DNA of 18,715 nt from NCBI GenBank assembly GCA_024691045.1, contig JAILOC010000014.1:1-18715 (forward strand). The letters run 5' to 3'. The notes beneath the pieces are model-generated. The model was not told the origin of the DNA. It did no database searches and saw nothing but the letters and a program-made list of their open reading frames with translations. The first letter of the stretch is position 1. The number at the start of each line of letters is the position of its first letter. The DNA comes from Lachnospiraceae bacterium. Lineage in GTDB: Bacteria; Bacillota_A; Clostridia; Lachnospirales; Lachnospiraceae. A program made the position numbers and the translations under genes. Shown piece by piece: positions 8,321-15,757 of the stretch.

Positions 8321-8728
8321 ATGAAAGAGAATAGGGGTTTTTCGCTTGTGGAACTGATAATCGTTATAGCGATCATGGCTGTTCTGATAGGATTGCTTGC
8401 GCCTCAGTTCATCAAGTACGTTGAACAGTCCAGACGTTCACGTGACATTCAGAGTGCGGACCAGATAAGGGAGGCATTCCTTGCGGACATTGCGGAGGGT
8501 AACACTTCCGGTACGGGATCGATCGCTGTAACAATCGAGGTCAATTCCGCATATCTTCCCGGAACCATCAATGAGACTCCGAAGGTTTCCGGACATGTTA
8601 TTCCGCCCGGAGGAACCTTTACGGTAAGCTATGATGCGGACCTGAATCAGGTTAAGGTATATCCTACCGGTTATCCCACATATGACCTGACATCGGAAGC
8701 GGGTATCAATGCTTATAAGGCAGCCTGA
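8321..8728 (+). CDS. Type IV pilin-like (prepilin) protein
   Basis: This 135-residue protein begins MKENRG followed by FSLVELIIVIAIMAVLIG, a class III signal. Prepilin peptidase should cut between G6 and F7, leaving Phe1 and Glu5 in the mature pilin, followed by the usual hydrophobic helix. The rest is a small Gly/Pro/Thr-rich globular domain without a Cys pair. The ATG at 8321 is chosen because GGGGAGG (8307-8313) is correctly placed and the signal starts there; the open frame extends upstream to 8105 but has no support. It has its own promoter candidate and terminator, and no pilus assembly genes (pilB, pilC, pilD) are in the window, so it depends on machinery encoded elsewhere. Major or minor subunit, or a type II pseudopilin, cannot be told. 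Confidence 0.9.
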   Translation: MKENRGFSLVELIIVIAIMAVLIGLLAPQFIKYVEQSRRSRDIQSADQIREAFLADIAEGNTSGTGSIAVTIEVNSAYLPGTINETPKVSGHVIPPGGTFTVSYDADLNQVKVYPTGYPTYDLTSEAGINAYKAA

Positions 8729-8753
8729 TTTCATGCAATGACACAGATCACGG

Positions 8754-8786
8754 CACTCGGGAATATTCATTCCCGGGTGTTTTTTT
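8754..8786 (+). terminator. Intrinsic terminator after the pilin gene
   Basis: An 11-bp stem with one G-T pair (8754-8764 with 8769-8779) has a 4-nt loop and is followed by seven T. The T-tract overlaps the -35 of the next promoter. Confidence 0.92.
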
Positions 8787-8814
8787 GGGAATTCGGTACG
8801 CTCAGTGCTATGAT
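8785..8814 (+). promoter_or_regulatory. Sigma-A promoter of the UDP-sugar pyrophosphorylase gene
   Basis: TTGGGA (8785-8790) and TATGAT (8809-8814), 18 bp apart. The -10 matches 5 of 6. It lies between the pilin terminator and the start codon at 8849; ribosome site AGGAG at 8837-8841. Confidence 0.6.
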
Positions 8815-8848
8815 CCCGTAAGAGAATTTTTATAACAGGAGAACCGGA

Positions 8849-10075
8849 ATGAATTTAGAAGAAGCTAAGGCAAAACTTGAAAAATACGGACAGATGCAGG
8901 TGCTCAGATATTTCGAAGAGCTTAACGATGAACAGAAGGAGGCTCTTCTTGCACAGATTGATGCAACCGATATGAGTATTCAGGAAAACTGTGCACACCA
9001 GGAGGAGCTCGGAAAGAGAGGAGTCATCAGCCCGCTTACCTGTATGGAGATTCCCGAGATCGAAGAGTGCAGGGAAGAGTTCGACCGCATTGGACTTGAT
9101 GCTATCAAGGCCGGCAAGGTGGCGGCACTTTTGCTTGCGGGCGGTATGGGCACAAGGCTCGGCTCGGACGATCCCAAGGGGATGTACAATGTCGGCAAGA
9201 CCAGGGACCTCTATATCTTCGAATGCCTTATTAACAACCTTAAAGAAGTAACCGACAGGGCGGGCGCATTCGTTCATATCTACATCATGACCTCCGAGAA
9301 AAATAATGACGCAACCGTCAGATTCCTGAAGGAGAAGAATTTCTTCGGATATCCCGAAAGCTATGTTCATTTCTTTATGCAGGCGATGGCTGCGGCAACC
9401 GATTATAACGGCAAGATCTATCTTGAGGAAAAGGGCCGCATGGCGACCAGCCCCAACGGAAACGGCGGGTGGTTCGTATCCCTGGTAAATGCGGGACTTC
9501 TCGATAATGTTCATGAGAACGGGATCGAGTGGTTCAATGTTTTTGCGGTGGATAATGTCCTTCAGAGGATCGCAGATCCCGTATTCGTGGGTGCGACCAT
9601 TGCAAAAAACTGCACCGTAGGTTCAAAGGTTGTAAGAAAAGCAGCTCCCGATGAGAAGGTCGGTGTCATCTGCCTTGAGGACGGAAAGCCCTCCATCGTA
9701 GAGTATTACGATCTTACCGAGGATCTTATGAACGCGAAGAATGAAAAGGGTGATCCCGCATACAACTTCGGCGTTATCCTCAACTATCTTTTCTCCACCG
9801 CACAGCTTGAGAAGATCCTTAACGGAGCTCTTCCTCTTCATATCGTTGAAAAGAAGATACCCTGTCTTGACGGGAACGGAAATCTTTTCAAGCCCGAGTC
9901 ACCCAACGGATACAAGTATGAGAATCTTGTGCTTGATATGATCCATCAGTGTGACAGTTGCCTTCCCTTCGAGGTTGTAAGGGAGAAGGAATTTGCTCCC
10001 ATCAAGAACAAGACCGGTGTGGATTCGGTTGAGAGCGCACAGGCTCTTCTGGAAAAGAACGGAGTGATTCTCTGA
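8849..10075 (+). CDS. UDP-sugar pyrophosphorylase (UDPGP/UAP1 family)
   Basis: This 408-residue cytosolic enzyme should make a UDP-sugar and pyrophosphate from UTP and a sugar 1-phosphate. It has the family's nucleotide-binding signature LLLAGGMGTRLG followed by DPKGMYNVG (about residues 92-118), in the style of the eukaryote-like UDPGP type 1 family rather than GalU or GlmU. Further family-like regions are ATSPNGNGGWF (substrate loop), FAVDNVLQ (metal-binding Asp) and FNFGVILNYLF-like NFGVILNY. The N-terminal 60 residues are helical, as in UAP1. It could use GlcNAc-1-P, Glc-1-P or Gal-1-P; the sequence alone does not decide. galE follows 87 bases later, which points to UDP-hexose or UDP-HexNAc supply for envelope glycans. 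Confidence 0.88.
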   Translation: MNLEEAKAKLEKYGQMQVLRYFEELNDEQKEALLAQIDATDMSIQENCAHQEELGKRGVISPLTCMEIPEIEECREEFDRIGLDAIKAGKVAALLLAGGMGTRLGSDDPKGMYNVGKTRDLYIFECLINNLKEVTDRAGAFVHIYIMTSEKNNDATVRFLKEKNFFGYPESYVHFFMQAMAAATDYNGKIYLEEKGRMATSPNGNGGWFVSLVNAGLLDNVHENGIEWFNVFAVDNVLQRIADPVFVGATIAKNCTVGSKVVRKAAPDEKVGVICLEDGKPSIVEYYDLTEDLMNAKNEKGDPAYNFGVILNYLFSTAQLEKILNGALPLHIVEKKIPCLDGNGNLFKPESPNGYKYENLVLDMIHQCDSCLPFEVVREKEFAPIKNKTGVDSVESAQALLEKNGVIL

Positions 10076-10106
10076 AGATTTGATTAAGAATAGCCCTTGA
10101 CTCTTC

Positions 10107-10126
10107 CCTTAGGGCATTCCTTAGGG
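10107..10126. repeat. Tandem CCTTAGGG sites upstream of galE
   Basis: CCTTAGGG occurs at 10107-10114 and again at 10119-10126, 12 bp centre to centre. A TTGACT element (10097-10102) precedes them and TATCAT (10133-10138) follows, but the spacing of these two does not make a normal promoter. The pair could be regulator sites, or chance. Confidence 0.35.
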
Positions 10127-10162
10127 TTAAATTATCATATGGTAATTCATAAAGGAGGTTTT

Positions 10163-11182
10163 ATGGGAAAGATACTGGTTACCGGCGGAGCCGGATTTAT
10201 AGGAAGTCATACAGTTGTAGAGCTGCTTGGCTCCGGAAAAGACGTAGTTATTCTTGACAATCTCAGCAATTCAAATGAGAAGGTTCTCGGAAGGATAGAA
10301 GCTATCACGGGCAAAAAGCCCGGATTCTACAATGCGGACATCAGGGACCGCAGCGCACTTGAGGAGATCTTCTCAAAAGAGGACATCAGTGCCGTGATCC
10401 ATTTCGCGGGACTCAAGGCAGTAGGCGAATCGGTTGCCAAGCCCTGGGAATATTATGATAACAATGTTACCGGAACTCTTACGCTTGTCGATGTGATGAG
10501 AAAGCACGGATGCAAGAACATCATCTTTTCATCCTCCGCGACCGTTTACGGTAATCCTGCATTCGTTCCCATTACGGAAGAGTGCCCCAAGGGACAGTGC
10601 ACCAATCCTTACGGCTGGACCAAGTCGATGCTCGAGCAGATCCTTTCGGATATCCAGAAGGCTGATAACGAATGGAACGTGATCCTTCTCAGGTACTTCA
10701 ATCCCATCGGAGCTCATAAGTCGGGAACCATCGGAGAAAATCCCAACGGAATCCCCAACAACCTTATGCCTTACATCACACAGGTTGCGGTAGGAAAGCT
10801 TTCCGAGCTCGGAGTATTCGGAAACGATTATGATACTCCCGACGGAACGGGCGTCCGCGATTACATCCACGTAGTCGACCTTGCGATAGGACACGTTAAG
10901 GCTCTCGACAAGATTGATGAGAACTGCGGACTCAAGATTTATAACCTCGGAACGGGAACGGGTTATTCTGTACTCGATATTGTCAAGAATTTCGAGGAAG
11001 CTACCGGAGTTAAGATTCCTTACTCCATAAAGCCCAGACGTCCCGGCGACATCGCTTCCTGCTACTCGGATGCATCGCTTGCTAAGAAGGAACTCGGCTG
11101 GACTGCACAGTATGGTATCAGGGAGATGTGTGAAGATTCCTGGAGATGGCAGAAGAATAATCCGGGCGGATATGATGACTAA
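10163..11182 (+). CDS. galE: UDP-glucose 4-epimerase
   Basis: GalE interconverts UDP-glucose and UDP-galactose (often also the N-acetyl forms) with bound NAD. This 339-residue protein is full length. It shows the Rossmann motif GGAGFIG (8-14), the SSSATVYG segment holding the catalytic Ser, and the short-chain dehydrogenase pair Y150-x-x-x-K154 in PYGWTK, all as in characterised GalE. The C-terminal half contains [12 protein letters not shown] and [14 protein letters not shown], typical of the family. ATG 10163 is chosen because AAAGGAGG lies at 10151-10158; the open frame goes back to 10097 but that extension is not part of the family. It lies downstream of the UDP-sugar pyrophosphorylase with no clear terminator between, so both probably serve one nucleotide-sugar pathway. 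Confidence 0.97.
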   Translation: MGKILVTGGAGFIGSHTVVELLGSGKDVVILDNLSNSNEKVLGRIEAITGKKPGFYNADIRDRSALEEIFSKEDISAVIHFAGLKAVGESVAKPWEYYDNNVTGTLTLVDVMRKHGCKNIIFSSSATVYGNPAFVPITEECPKGQCTNPYGWTKSMLEQILSDIQKADNEWNVILLRYFNPIGAHKSGTIGENPNGIPNNLMPYITQVAVGKLSELGVFGNDYDTPDGTGVRDYIHVVDLAIGHVKALDKIDENCGLKIYNLGTGTGYSVLDIVKNFEEATGVKIPYSIKPRRPGDIASCYSDASLAKKELGWTAQYGIREMCEDSWRWQKNNPGGYDD

Positions 11183-11246
11183 GATTTAAAAGAATAGTGA
11201 CGGTGAGACTGTTATTATCCCCAACTGTTTTATGCCTGGATATCTT

Positions 11247-11279
11247 AAAACCCTTAATGATTTTTTCATTAAGGGTTTT
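11247..11279. terminator. Bidirectional terminator between galE and the convergent small gene
   Basis: A perfect 14-bp stem (11247-11260 with 11266-11279) carries AAAA on the left arm and TTTT on the right arm, so it can stop transcription from both sides. It lies between the galE stop and the minus-strand stop at 11282. Confidence 0.88.
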
Positions 11280-11281
11280 GT

Positions 11282-11584
11282 TTAGTATGAGGGATCTTCT
11301 TCGATTACGAGGATCTCGAGGTAGTCGAAGGGGATCTCTTCTATGAATGAGTCCCGGCGGAAGCGCGCCTTGGAAGTCTTTTTGAATGAATCGATATTGT
11401 CCTCGAGCCAGATGGGAACGGGCAGGTCGAATTCCCTGCAGGCCTTCTCGAGACTGTTCATGATCTTGTGGGTCCTGGTATCTTCGGACCCGTCTTCGAT
11501 CACTATATCCTTTACCATATGAGTTTCTTTGAATTCCCTGACCCAGAGTCTGAACACTTTCGTTTGTACCTGCCTATTTATCAC
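11282..11584 (-). CDS. Small conserved-looking protein of unknown function
   Basis: This 100-residue acidic, soluble protein ends in an acid-rich tail (EIPFDYLEILVIEEDPSY). It has no signal peptide, membrane segment, Cys motif or recognised domain. The core (VQTKVFRLWVREFKE, HKIMNSLEKACREFDLP, PIWLEDNI) has the dense Trp, Phe and charged pattern of a folded protein, and my recollection is that similar small proteins occur in other Clostridia; this was not checked. The start is uncertain: GTG 11584 opens the frame after an in-frame stop at 11594-11596, but no ribosome site precedes it; Met23 (ATG) is an alternative but would remove the best-looking part. It is the only supported minus-strand protein gene, diverging from relQ over 132 bases and convergent with galE. 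Confidence 0.7.
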   Translation of the reverse strand: MINRQVQTKVFRLWVREFKETHMVKDIVIEDGSEDTRTHKIMNSLEKACREFDLPVPIWLEDNIDSFKKTSKARFRRDSFIEEIPFDYLEILVIEEDPSY

Positions 11585-11716
11585 TACACAGAATTAAAGT
11601 GTTGTGGTAAAATATACTTTGTATGCACATGCACTTTTGCACCCGGAAGGATTTATGTTAACTGTCTTTTCCGGACTTTATAACCGTGATTATATTTTAT
11701 AGATCGGAAATTCGCA
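11585..11716. promoter_or_regulatory. Divergent intergenic region between the small gene and relQ
   Basis: This AT-rich gap must hold both promoters. TATATT on the minus strand (11616-11611) and TAAAAT on the plus strand (11608-11613) overlap each other, but neither has a convincing -35. TGCAC occurs three times (ATGCAC twice in tandem at 11623-11634 and once more by 11639). Further TATATTTTATAG-like tracts lie near 11690-11702. Confidence 0.35.
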
Positions 11717-12379
11717 ATGGATAATGATATCAACGATATAGTGCAGGGAAACGGGATTGAGACCTGGCAGGAGGTTACTCTTGTCTACAATGCCGCTATG
11801 AGGCAGATCCAGACCAAGATCGAGATCCTGAACGAAGAGTTCCAGCACATTCATCAGTACAATCCCATAGAACACATCAAATGCAGGATGAAGACGCCCG
11901 AGAGCATCGTTAAGAAGCTTAAGCGTCACGGTCTTGATTCCACCATCGAGAACATGGTAAACAATGTCAACGATATCGCCGGAGTCAGGATCATCTGTTC
12001 ATTTTCATCAGATATATACAGGATCGCCGATATGATCGAGCACCAGCAGGATATCAAGATCCTGACGGTCAAGGACTATATCACTTTCCCCAAGGCAAGC
12101 GGATACAAGAGCTATCATATGATAGTCACGGTACCCGTCTATCTTTCCGACAGAGTTGTCGACACCAAGGTAGAGATACAGATAAGAACAGTAGCAATGG
12201 ATTTCTGGGCTAGCCTCGAGCACAAGATCCACTACAAGTTCGAAGGCGATGCACCGCAGCACATTAAGGATGAGCTTGTTGAGTGTGCGCATCTCGTTTC
12301 CGATCTTGATGAGAAGATGCTCAGCCTGAACGATGAGATCATTAAGCTTTCGTCGATCGCTGACGCTCCCGATTTCTGA
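11717..12379 (+). CDS. relQ: Small alarmone synthetase, RelQ/YjbM type (p)ppGpp synthetase
   Basis: This 220-residue cytosolic protein is a single RelA/SpoT synthetase domain without hydrolase, TGS or ACT domains, which matches the RelQ/YjbM class in length and layout. Visible family motifs are R57-M-K-T-P-E-S followed by KKLKR (ATP site), D87 in NDIAGVRI (metal), GYKSYH at 129-134 (the GTP-site Tyr and basic residues) and E153-x-Q155 in VEIQIRT. The helical C-terminus (about 180-220) is where RelQ proteins tetramerise. The reaction moves pyrophosphate from ATP to GTP or GDP. The ribosome site is poor (GATCGGAAA, 11702-11710), so translation may be weak or regulated. It appears monocistronic. 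A toxic synthetase is unlikely, since no antitoxin hydrolase is beside it. Confidence 0.93.
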   Translation: MDNDINDIVQGNGIETWQEVTLVYNAAMRQIQTKIEILNEEFQHIHQYNPIEHIKCRMKTPESIVKKLKRHGLDSTIENMVNNVNDIAGVRIICSFSSDIYRIADMIEHQQDIKILTVKDYITFPKASGYKSYHMIVTVPVYLSDRVVDTKVEIQIRTVAMDFWASLEHKIHYKFEGDAPQHIKDELVECAHLVSDLDEKMLSLNDEIIKLSSIADAPDF

Positions 12380-12383
12380 GCAT

Positions 12384-12408
12384 AAAAAACTCCCCAAAAA
12401 TGAGGAGT
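12384..12408 (-). terminator. Minus-strand intrinsic terminator of the candidate ncRNA
   Basis: Read on the minus strand, ACTCC (12408-12404) pairs with GGAGT (12393-12389), extended by a U-G pair, and runs into six T. On the plus strand the hairpin has no T-tract, so it does not terminate relQ. Confidence 0.75.
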
Positions 12409-12477
12409 GCCCGGAAACCTTTCGGCTCCCGGGCTATTATGAAAAAATGATCGATTTATCTCTGCTCTTGTTTACAA
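12384..12477 (-). ncRNA. Candidate structured small RNA, minus strand, between relQ and the coiled-coil gene
   Basis: No protein is encoded here. On the minus strand a consensus TATAAT (12488-12483) is followed about 50 nt on by an 11-bp stem (12434-12424 with 12419-12409) capped by a GAAA tetraloop, then a terminator with T6. On the plus strand the same stem has two A-C mismatches (415/428 and 417/426); on the minus strand both become G-U pairs, and so does the 394/403 pair of the terminator stem. This strand bias argues for a minus-strand RNA of about 90 nt. I do not recognise an Rfam class. The -35 is poor. A short antisense tail over the relQ 3' end would be possible with read-through. 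Confidence 0.55.
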
Positions 12478-12479
12478 GA
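12466..12479. repeat. Palindrome at the predicted start of the minus-strand RNA
   Basis: TCTTGT (12466-12471) and ACAAGA (12474-12479) flank TT. The site covers the predicted transcription start of the minus-strand RNA, so it may be an operator. Confidence 0.45.
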
Positions 12480-12616
12480 CTCATTATAGTCATGCTGTAT
12501 GAATAAAATATGAACGGCATGTAAAGAATAAGTAAATGTTTATAAATGCTGTTCCGTATAATGTGGTTTTATAGACAAAATATACAAAAAATAACGTTAA
12601 TTAAGGCCCTGCGACC

Positions 12617-12645
12617 TTTAAAAAAGCAGGCTTATGAAGTATAAT
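12617..12645 (+). promoter_or_regulatory. Sigma-A promoter for the coiled-coil gene
   Basis: TTTAAA (12617-12622) and a consensus TATAAT (12640-12645) are 17 bp apart. Ribosome site CGGAGG at 12679-12684 precedes ATG 12690. A hairpin (CCTGC with GCAGG, about 12608-12630) overlaps the -35. The rest of 12480-12600 is AT-rich, with another TATAAT at 12557-12562 lacking a good -35. Confidence 0.6.
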
Positions 12646-12689
12646 GACCTAGGCTGTCACAGAACGTAAAAACGATTTCGGAGGCTATT

Positions 12690-14138
12690 ATGGATACATT
12701 CATGGACCAGTTATCACAGAAACTGAATGCTCAGCAGATCATCCGTGCCAACGGTGAGGCAGAATCCGAGGCTATGGGAGTTATGAGAGCCCAGGTCAGG
12801 GAATATCAGGATTGTCTTGACCGTATGAAGAACGTTGCGGATGAACTCGGCGGTCTTCAGCAGACCATAGCTGCGCTTCCGGATATGAATGCGGGAAGCT
12901 ATGATGCGGCTCTTGATGATATCAAGGCGCAGATGGCTACCATGAACAAGGCCAATGAAGATTATCTCCAGCAAATGCAGAGTGACCTTCTCACAAGCCA
13001 GAATGATTTCATAGCACGCCAGAAGGATCTTGCACAGAGCCAGAACGAACTCATGAGCAGGCAGAGCGAGATGCTCGAAAGAAGCAGCAATGAGCTCAGG
13101 GAACAGATCGAATCAATAAGAACCTCCAATGAGGAGAGACTCGAATCGATAAAAGCTTCCAATGAAGAGCAGTTCGAAAAGATCCGCAGCGGCTTTGCCG
13201 ATAATGCGGGCGGAGCAGGTCTTGAGGAAGTCAGTGCACGTCTGGGAGTGCTTGATGAAGTAAGCCTTCGTCTCGATGCGCTTGAAGGTATCAGCACACG
13301 CCTTGATGCTCTCGGAGGGATCAGCGCGCGTCTCGATGCACTTGAAGGACTCAGCGCGCGTCTCGATCTCCTTGAGGCACAGATCGGAATCCAGCTGGGC
13401 GACCTTCGTCAGGGGATTGATTCCAAGATCGATTCCAAGATCGATCCCGTAAGAGAGCAGGTCGATTCCGTTAACCAGAATGTAAGTGCTCTCGGCGCTT
13501 CGGTCGGTCAGATAAATGCATCCGTTAAGGCTTCCGGTAATGAGATATCCGAGAAGATCGGACAGCAGCTCGGAAATTCCGGTTCTGATGATCATCTTAC
13601 AGAGCTTGTTGAGGTTCTCAGGGATGAAGTTTCGGCAATGAAGCGTCAGATGGAATCCGTAAGAAGCTCTAACGATCAGTATATGCAGCAGATGCAGAGC
13701 AATCTGAGAAAGGGCCAGGAGCAGATGCTCCAGGGTCAGAACTCGCTTGCACAGACTCTCGGAAATGCGGATATCCACAAGGAATGCGTAAGGGTATACC
13801 GTAATGTACAGGCTTCGATCCAGGATGAGAATGCAAAGCAGCTTGAAAGCTTAAAGCAGGAGAATTCCTCAATGCTTGAAAATCTCAAGACTGAAGGAAG
13901 CAGAAATATAACCGTTATCAGGGACGAGAGCGCAAAGCTTCTCGGAAGCCTTCGCAATGACGGCGGCAAGCAGCTTGAAAGCTTCCGCGAGGAGAATTCC
14001 AAACTGCTGGTCAGCATGAAGAGCGAAGTTGCCAGGATCGAGGAAAAGACCGTGGGAACCAAGACTGTTGCCATTATCGCAGCTATCCTGTCACTTCTTT
14101 CCGTGGCTGCGCCTTTTATAGCTCAGTTCCTGTTCTGA
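12690..14138 (+). CDS. Coiled-coil protein with decapeptide repeats and C-terminal membrane anchor
   Basis: This 482-residue protein is almost entirely helical and hydrophilic, ending in one hydrophobic segment (about 459-481, VAIIAAILSLLSVAAPFIA). No signal peptide is present, so it is probably tail-anchored with its body in the cytoplasm. Residues 181-230 are five tandem decapeptides of the type ISARLDALEG, then SKID twice. A separate module containing QQMQS, Gln/Ser-rich helix and L-A-Q occurs twice, near residues 90 and 330. A segment HKECVRVYRNVQ (about 365-376) resembles sequences I recall in other Lachnospiraceae proteins (unchecked). The start has a good ribosome site. The M23 hydrolase gene begins 13 bases after its stop, so a scaffold or control role for envelope work is inferred. 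The exact function is unknown. Confidence 0.8.
   Translation: MDTFMDQLSQKLNAQQIIRANGEAESEAMGVMRAQVREYQDCLDRMKNVADELGGLQQTIAALPDMNAGSYDAALDDIKAQMATMNKANEDYLQQMQSDLLTSQNDFIARQKDLAQSQNELMSRQSEMLERSSNELREQIESIRTSNEERLESIKASNEEQFEKIRSGFADNAGGAGLEEVSARLGVLDEVSLRLDALEGISTRLDALGGISARLDALEGLSARLDLLEAQIGIQLGDLRQGIDSKIDSKIDPVREQVDSVNQNVSALGASVGQINASVKASGNEISEKIGQQLGNSGSDDHLTELVEVLRDEVSAMKRQMESVRSSNDQYMQQMQSNLRKGQEQMLQGQNSLAQTLGNADIHKECVRVYRNVQASIQDENAKQLESLKQENSSMLENLKTEGSRNITVIRDESAKLLGSLRNDGGKQLESFREENSKLLVSMKSEVARIEEKTVGTKTVAIIAAILSLLSVAAPFIAQFLF
13230..13379 (+). repeat. Five 30-bp tandem repeats inside the coiled-coil gene
   Basis: Five in-frame copies encode decapeptides with the pattern [VIL]-S-x-R-L-[DG]-x-L-[EDG]-[EGA]. 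The codons vary between copies (for example CGT and CGC for Arg), so protein-level selection rather than very recent DNA expansion is suggested. Confidence 0.85.
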
Positions 14139-14151
14139 CCTTAGGTTTGTC

Positions 14152-15732
14152 GTGAAGAATTTGTTTTTTTCAAAAAAGAGAGAATTTATCTTTATAATCA
14201 CTTCCGCTGTCACGATATTCGTGTGCTTCTTTTTGGTACGCGGATATTCACCCTATTCACAGGGAGCCGATGATTATTTCCATCTATATATCAATGATGT
14301 CAAGATCGGAGATTTTTCCTCATATACCGAGGCGCAGGATCTCCTTCTTGAAACACGCAGAAATGTGTCATCCAGATATGTAGGAATGGCATTTATGGAT
14401 TTCGATTACCGCATCGATTCCGAAAATGTACTTACAGGAGATGTGACTCCGCGTGATGAAGCAATGGCATCGGCGGAGGATGTTCTGATCTCCTCACTCA
14501 AGGAAACACTGTCGCCTTCATACACCGTTAAGATGGGTGATTATATGGTCACTCTTGCGGGTGAGACCGAGGTGGTCACTCTTTTGAACGAAGCGATAGA
14601 CAGATATAATCCCGGAGGACGCTTTGAGGTAAGGCTTGTAAGGGCACCCGGAAGGGATTTCAACGTACTGACCGCGGAGATCGTGGATACCTACGAATCG
14701 GCATCCGAACGCGCGGGTGATCTGCTCCCCGGCGGAGGACTTCAGAACTATCTCGATGAACAGGGCTATGCGGAAAGCAGTGAAGAAAAACCCGTCACAT
14801 TCCAGGATTTCGAAACCGGACTAATATCGATAAACTTTGTCGAGAAGATTGAGATTGCCGAAGGATATGTTCCCGCATCGCAGCTCACCTCGCTCGACAA
14901 GGCAATAGAGGATGTGACCAAGCAGCATGACAGTGCGTTTGAACACGTCATCCAGTCCGGAGATACCCTCAGCGGCATTTCGCTTATATACAACACTCCC
15001 ATCGAGGAGCTGATGGCCCTCAATCCTGACAAACTTCCGACGGCGAGTTCGACTCTTCATATAAATGACACGATCATCATAAATCAGCCTAAGTCGGAAC
15101 TTTCCATCGAACATGTGGAGAGAAACTATGTCGATGAAGATTATGACGCAGAGATCATAATAATTCCGAGGGACGACTGGTACACGACCGAGACCAATGT
15201 TATCCAGCAGCCTTCCGCGGGACATCACAGGGCTATAGTCGATCAGCACTTTATTAACGATACCGAGGCTGAAAGAGAGATTCTTATAGAGGAGATAGAT
15301 ATCGAAGCCGTTCCCAAGATCATGGAACGCGGGACCAAGATACCTCCCACTTATATCAAGCCTATCTATGGCGGAAGGATCAGTTCGTACTTCGGATACA
15401 GAAATGCTCCCACCGCGGGTGCAACAACCTATCACAGGGGAGTTGACTGGGCTGTAGCAACGGGTACATCCGTAATGGCATCGAGCGGCGGAACCGTAAC
15501 TCAGGCCGGATGGTCCGGAAGCTACGGATACATGATACTGATAACACATCCCGGCGGAACCCAGACGAGATACGCACATCTTTCCAAGATCTTCGTATCC
15601 GCAGGCCAGTCCGTAAGCCAGGGAGAAGTGATCGGAAAGACAGGAAACACGGGAAGGTCGACGGGACCTCATCTGCACTTTGAGATCCTGATAGGCGGTT
15701 CGCCCGTCAACCCGCTCAATTATATTTCGTAA
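14152..15732 (+). CDS. Membrane-anchored M23 peptidase with LysM and G5 domains
   Basis: This 526-residue protein is a likely peptidoglycan endopeptidase. An N-terminal signal anchor (about 12-30) follows a basic start. Residues about 35-255 are an extracellular region without a recognised domain, then LysM (264-313, starting EHVIQSGDTLSGIS), a G5-like domain (about 318-400) and the M23/LytM catalytic domain (about 410-526). The zinc ligands H428, D432 (HRGVD) and H509 are present, with catalytic H507 in HLHFE and a further His in RYAHL, so it should be active. LysM and G5 are known to bind N-acetylglucosamine-containing polymers. The GTG start at 14152 is needed to include the signal anchor; AGG at 14143-14145 is a weak ribosome site. 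It is likely co-transcribed with the coiled-coil gene. Confidence 0.93.
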   Translation: MKNLFFSKKREFIFIITSAVTIFVCFFLVRGYSPYSQGADDYFHLYINDVKIGDFSSYTEAQDLLLETRRNVSSRYVGMAFMDFDYRIDSENVLTGDVTPRDEAMASAEDVLISSLKETLSPSYTVKMGDYMVTLAGETEVVTLLNEAIDRYNPGGRFEVRLVRAPGRDFNVLTAEIVDTYESASERAGDLLPGGGLQNYLDEQGYAESSEEKPVTFQDFETGLISINFVEKIEIAEGYVPASQLTSLDKAIEDVTKQHDSAFEHVIQSGDTLSGISLIYNTPIEELMALNPDKLPTASSTLHINDTIIINQPKSELSIEHVERNYVDEDYDAEIIIIPRDDWYTTETNVIQQPSAGHHRAIVDQHFINDTEAEREILIEEIDIEAVPKIMERGTKIPPTYIKPIYGGRISSYFGYRNAPTAGATTYHRGVDWAVATGTSVMASSGGTVTQAGWSGSYGYMILITHPGGTQTRYAHLSKIFVSAGQSVSQGEVIGKTGNTGRSTGPHLHFEILIGGSPVNPLNYIS

Positions 15733-15757
15733 ATCATTTACAGATCGGAGAACAAAA

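Noticed and set aside
10097..10162. Extended N-terminus for GalE
   Set aside because: AAAGGAGG precedes ATG 10163, and the family begins with M-x-x-I-L-V-T-G-G; the 22-codon extension is intergenic DNA.
11717..12379. Toxic small alarmone synthetase (toxSAS) module
   Set aside because: No antitoxin gene is adjacent, and the protein matches the housekeeping RelQ layout.
12409..12434. Terminator for relQ on the plus strand
   Set aside because: Neither hairpin after relQ is followed by a T-tract on the plus strand, and the stems pair better on the minus strand.
13230..13379. 30-bp direct repeats as a CRISPR array
   Set aside because: The copies are contiguous without spacers and encode in-frame decapeptides.
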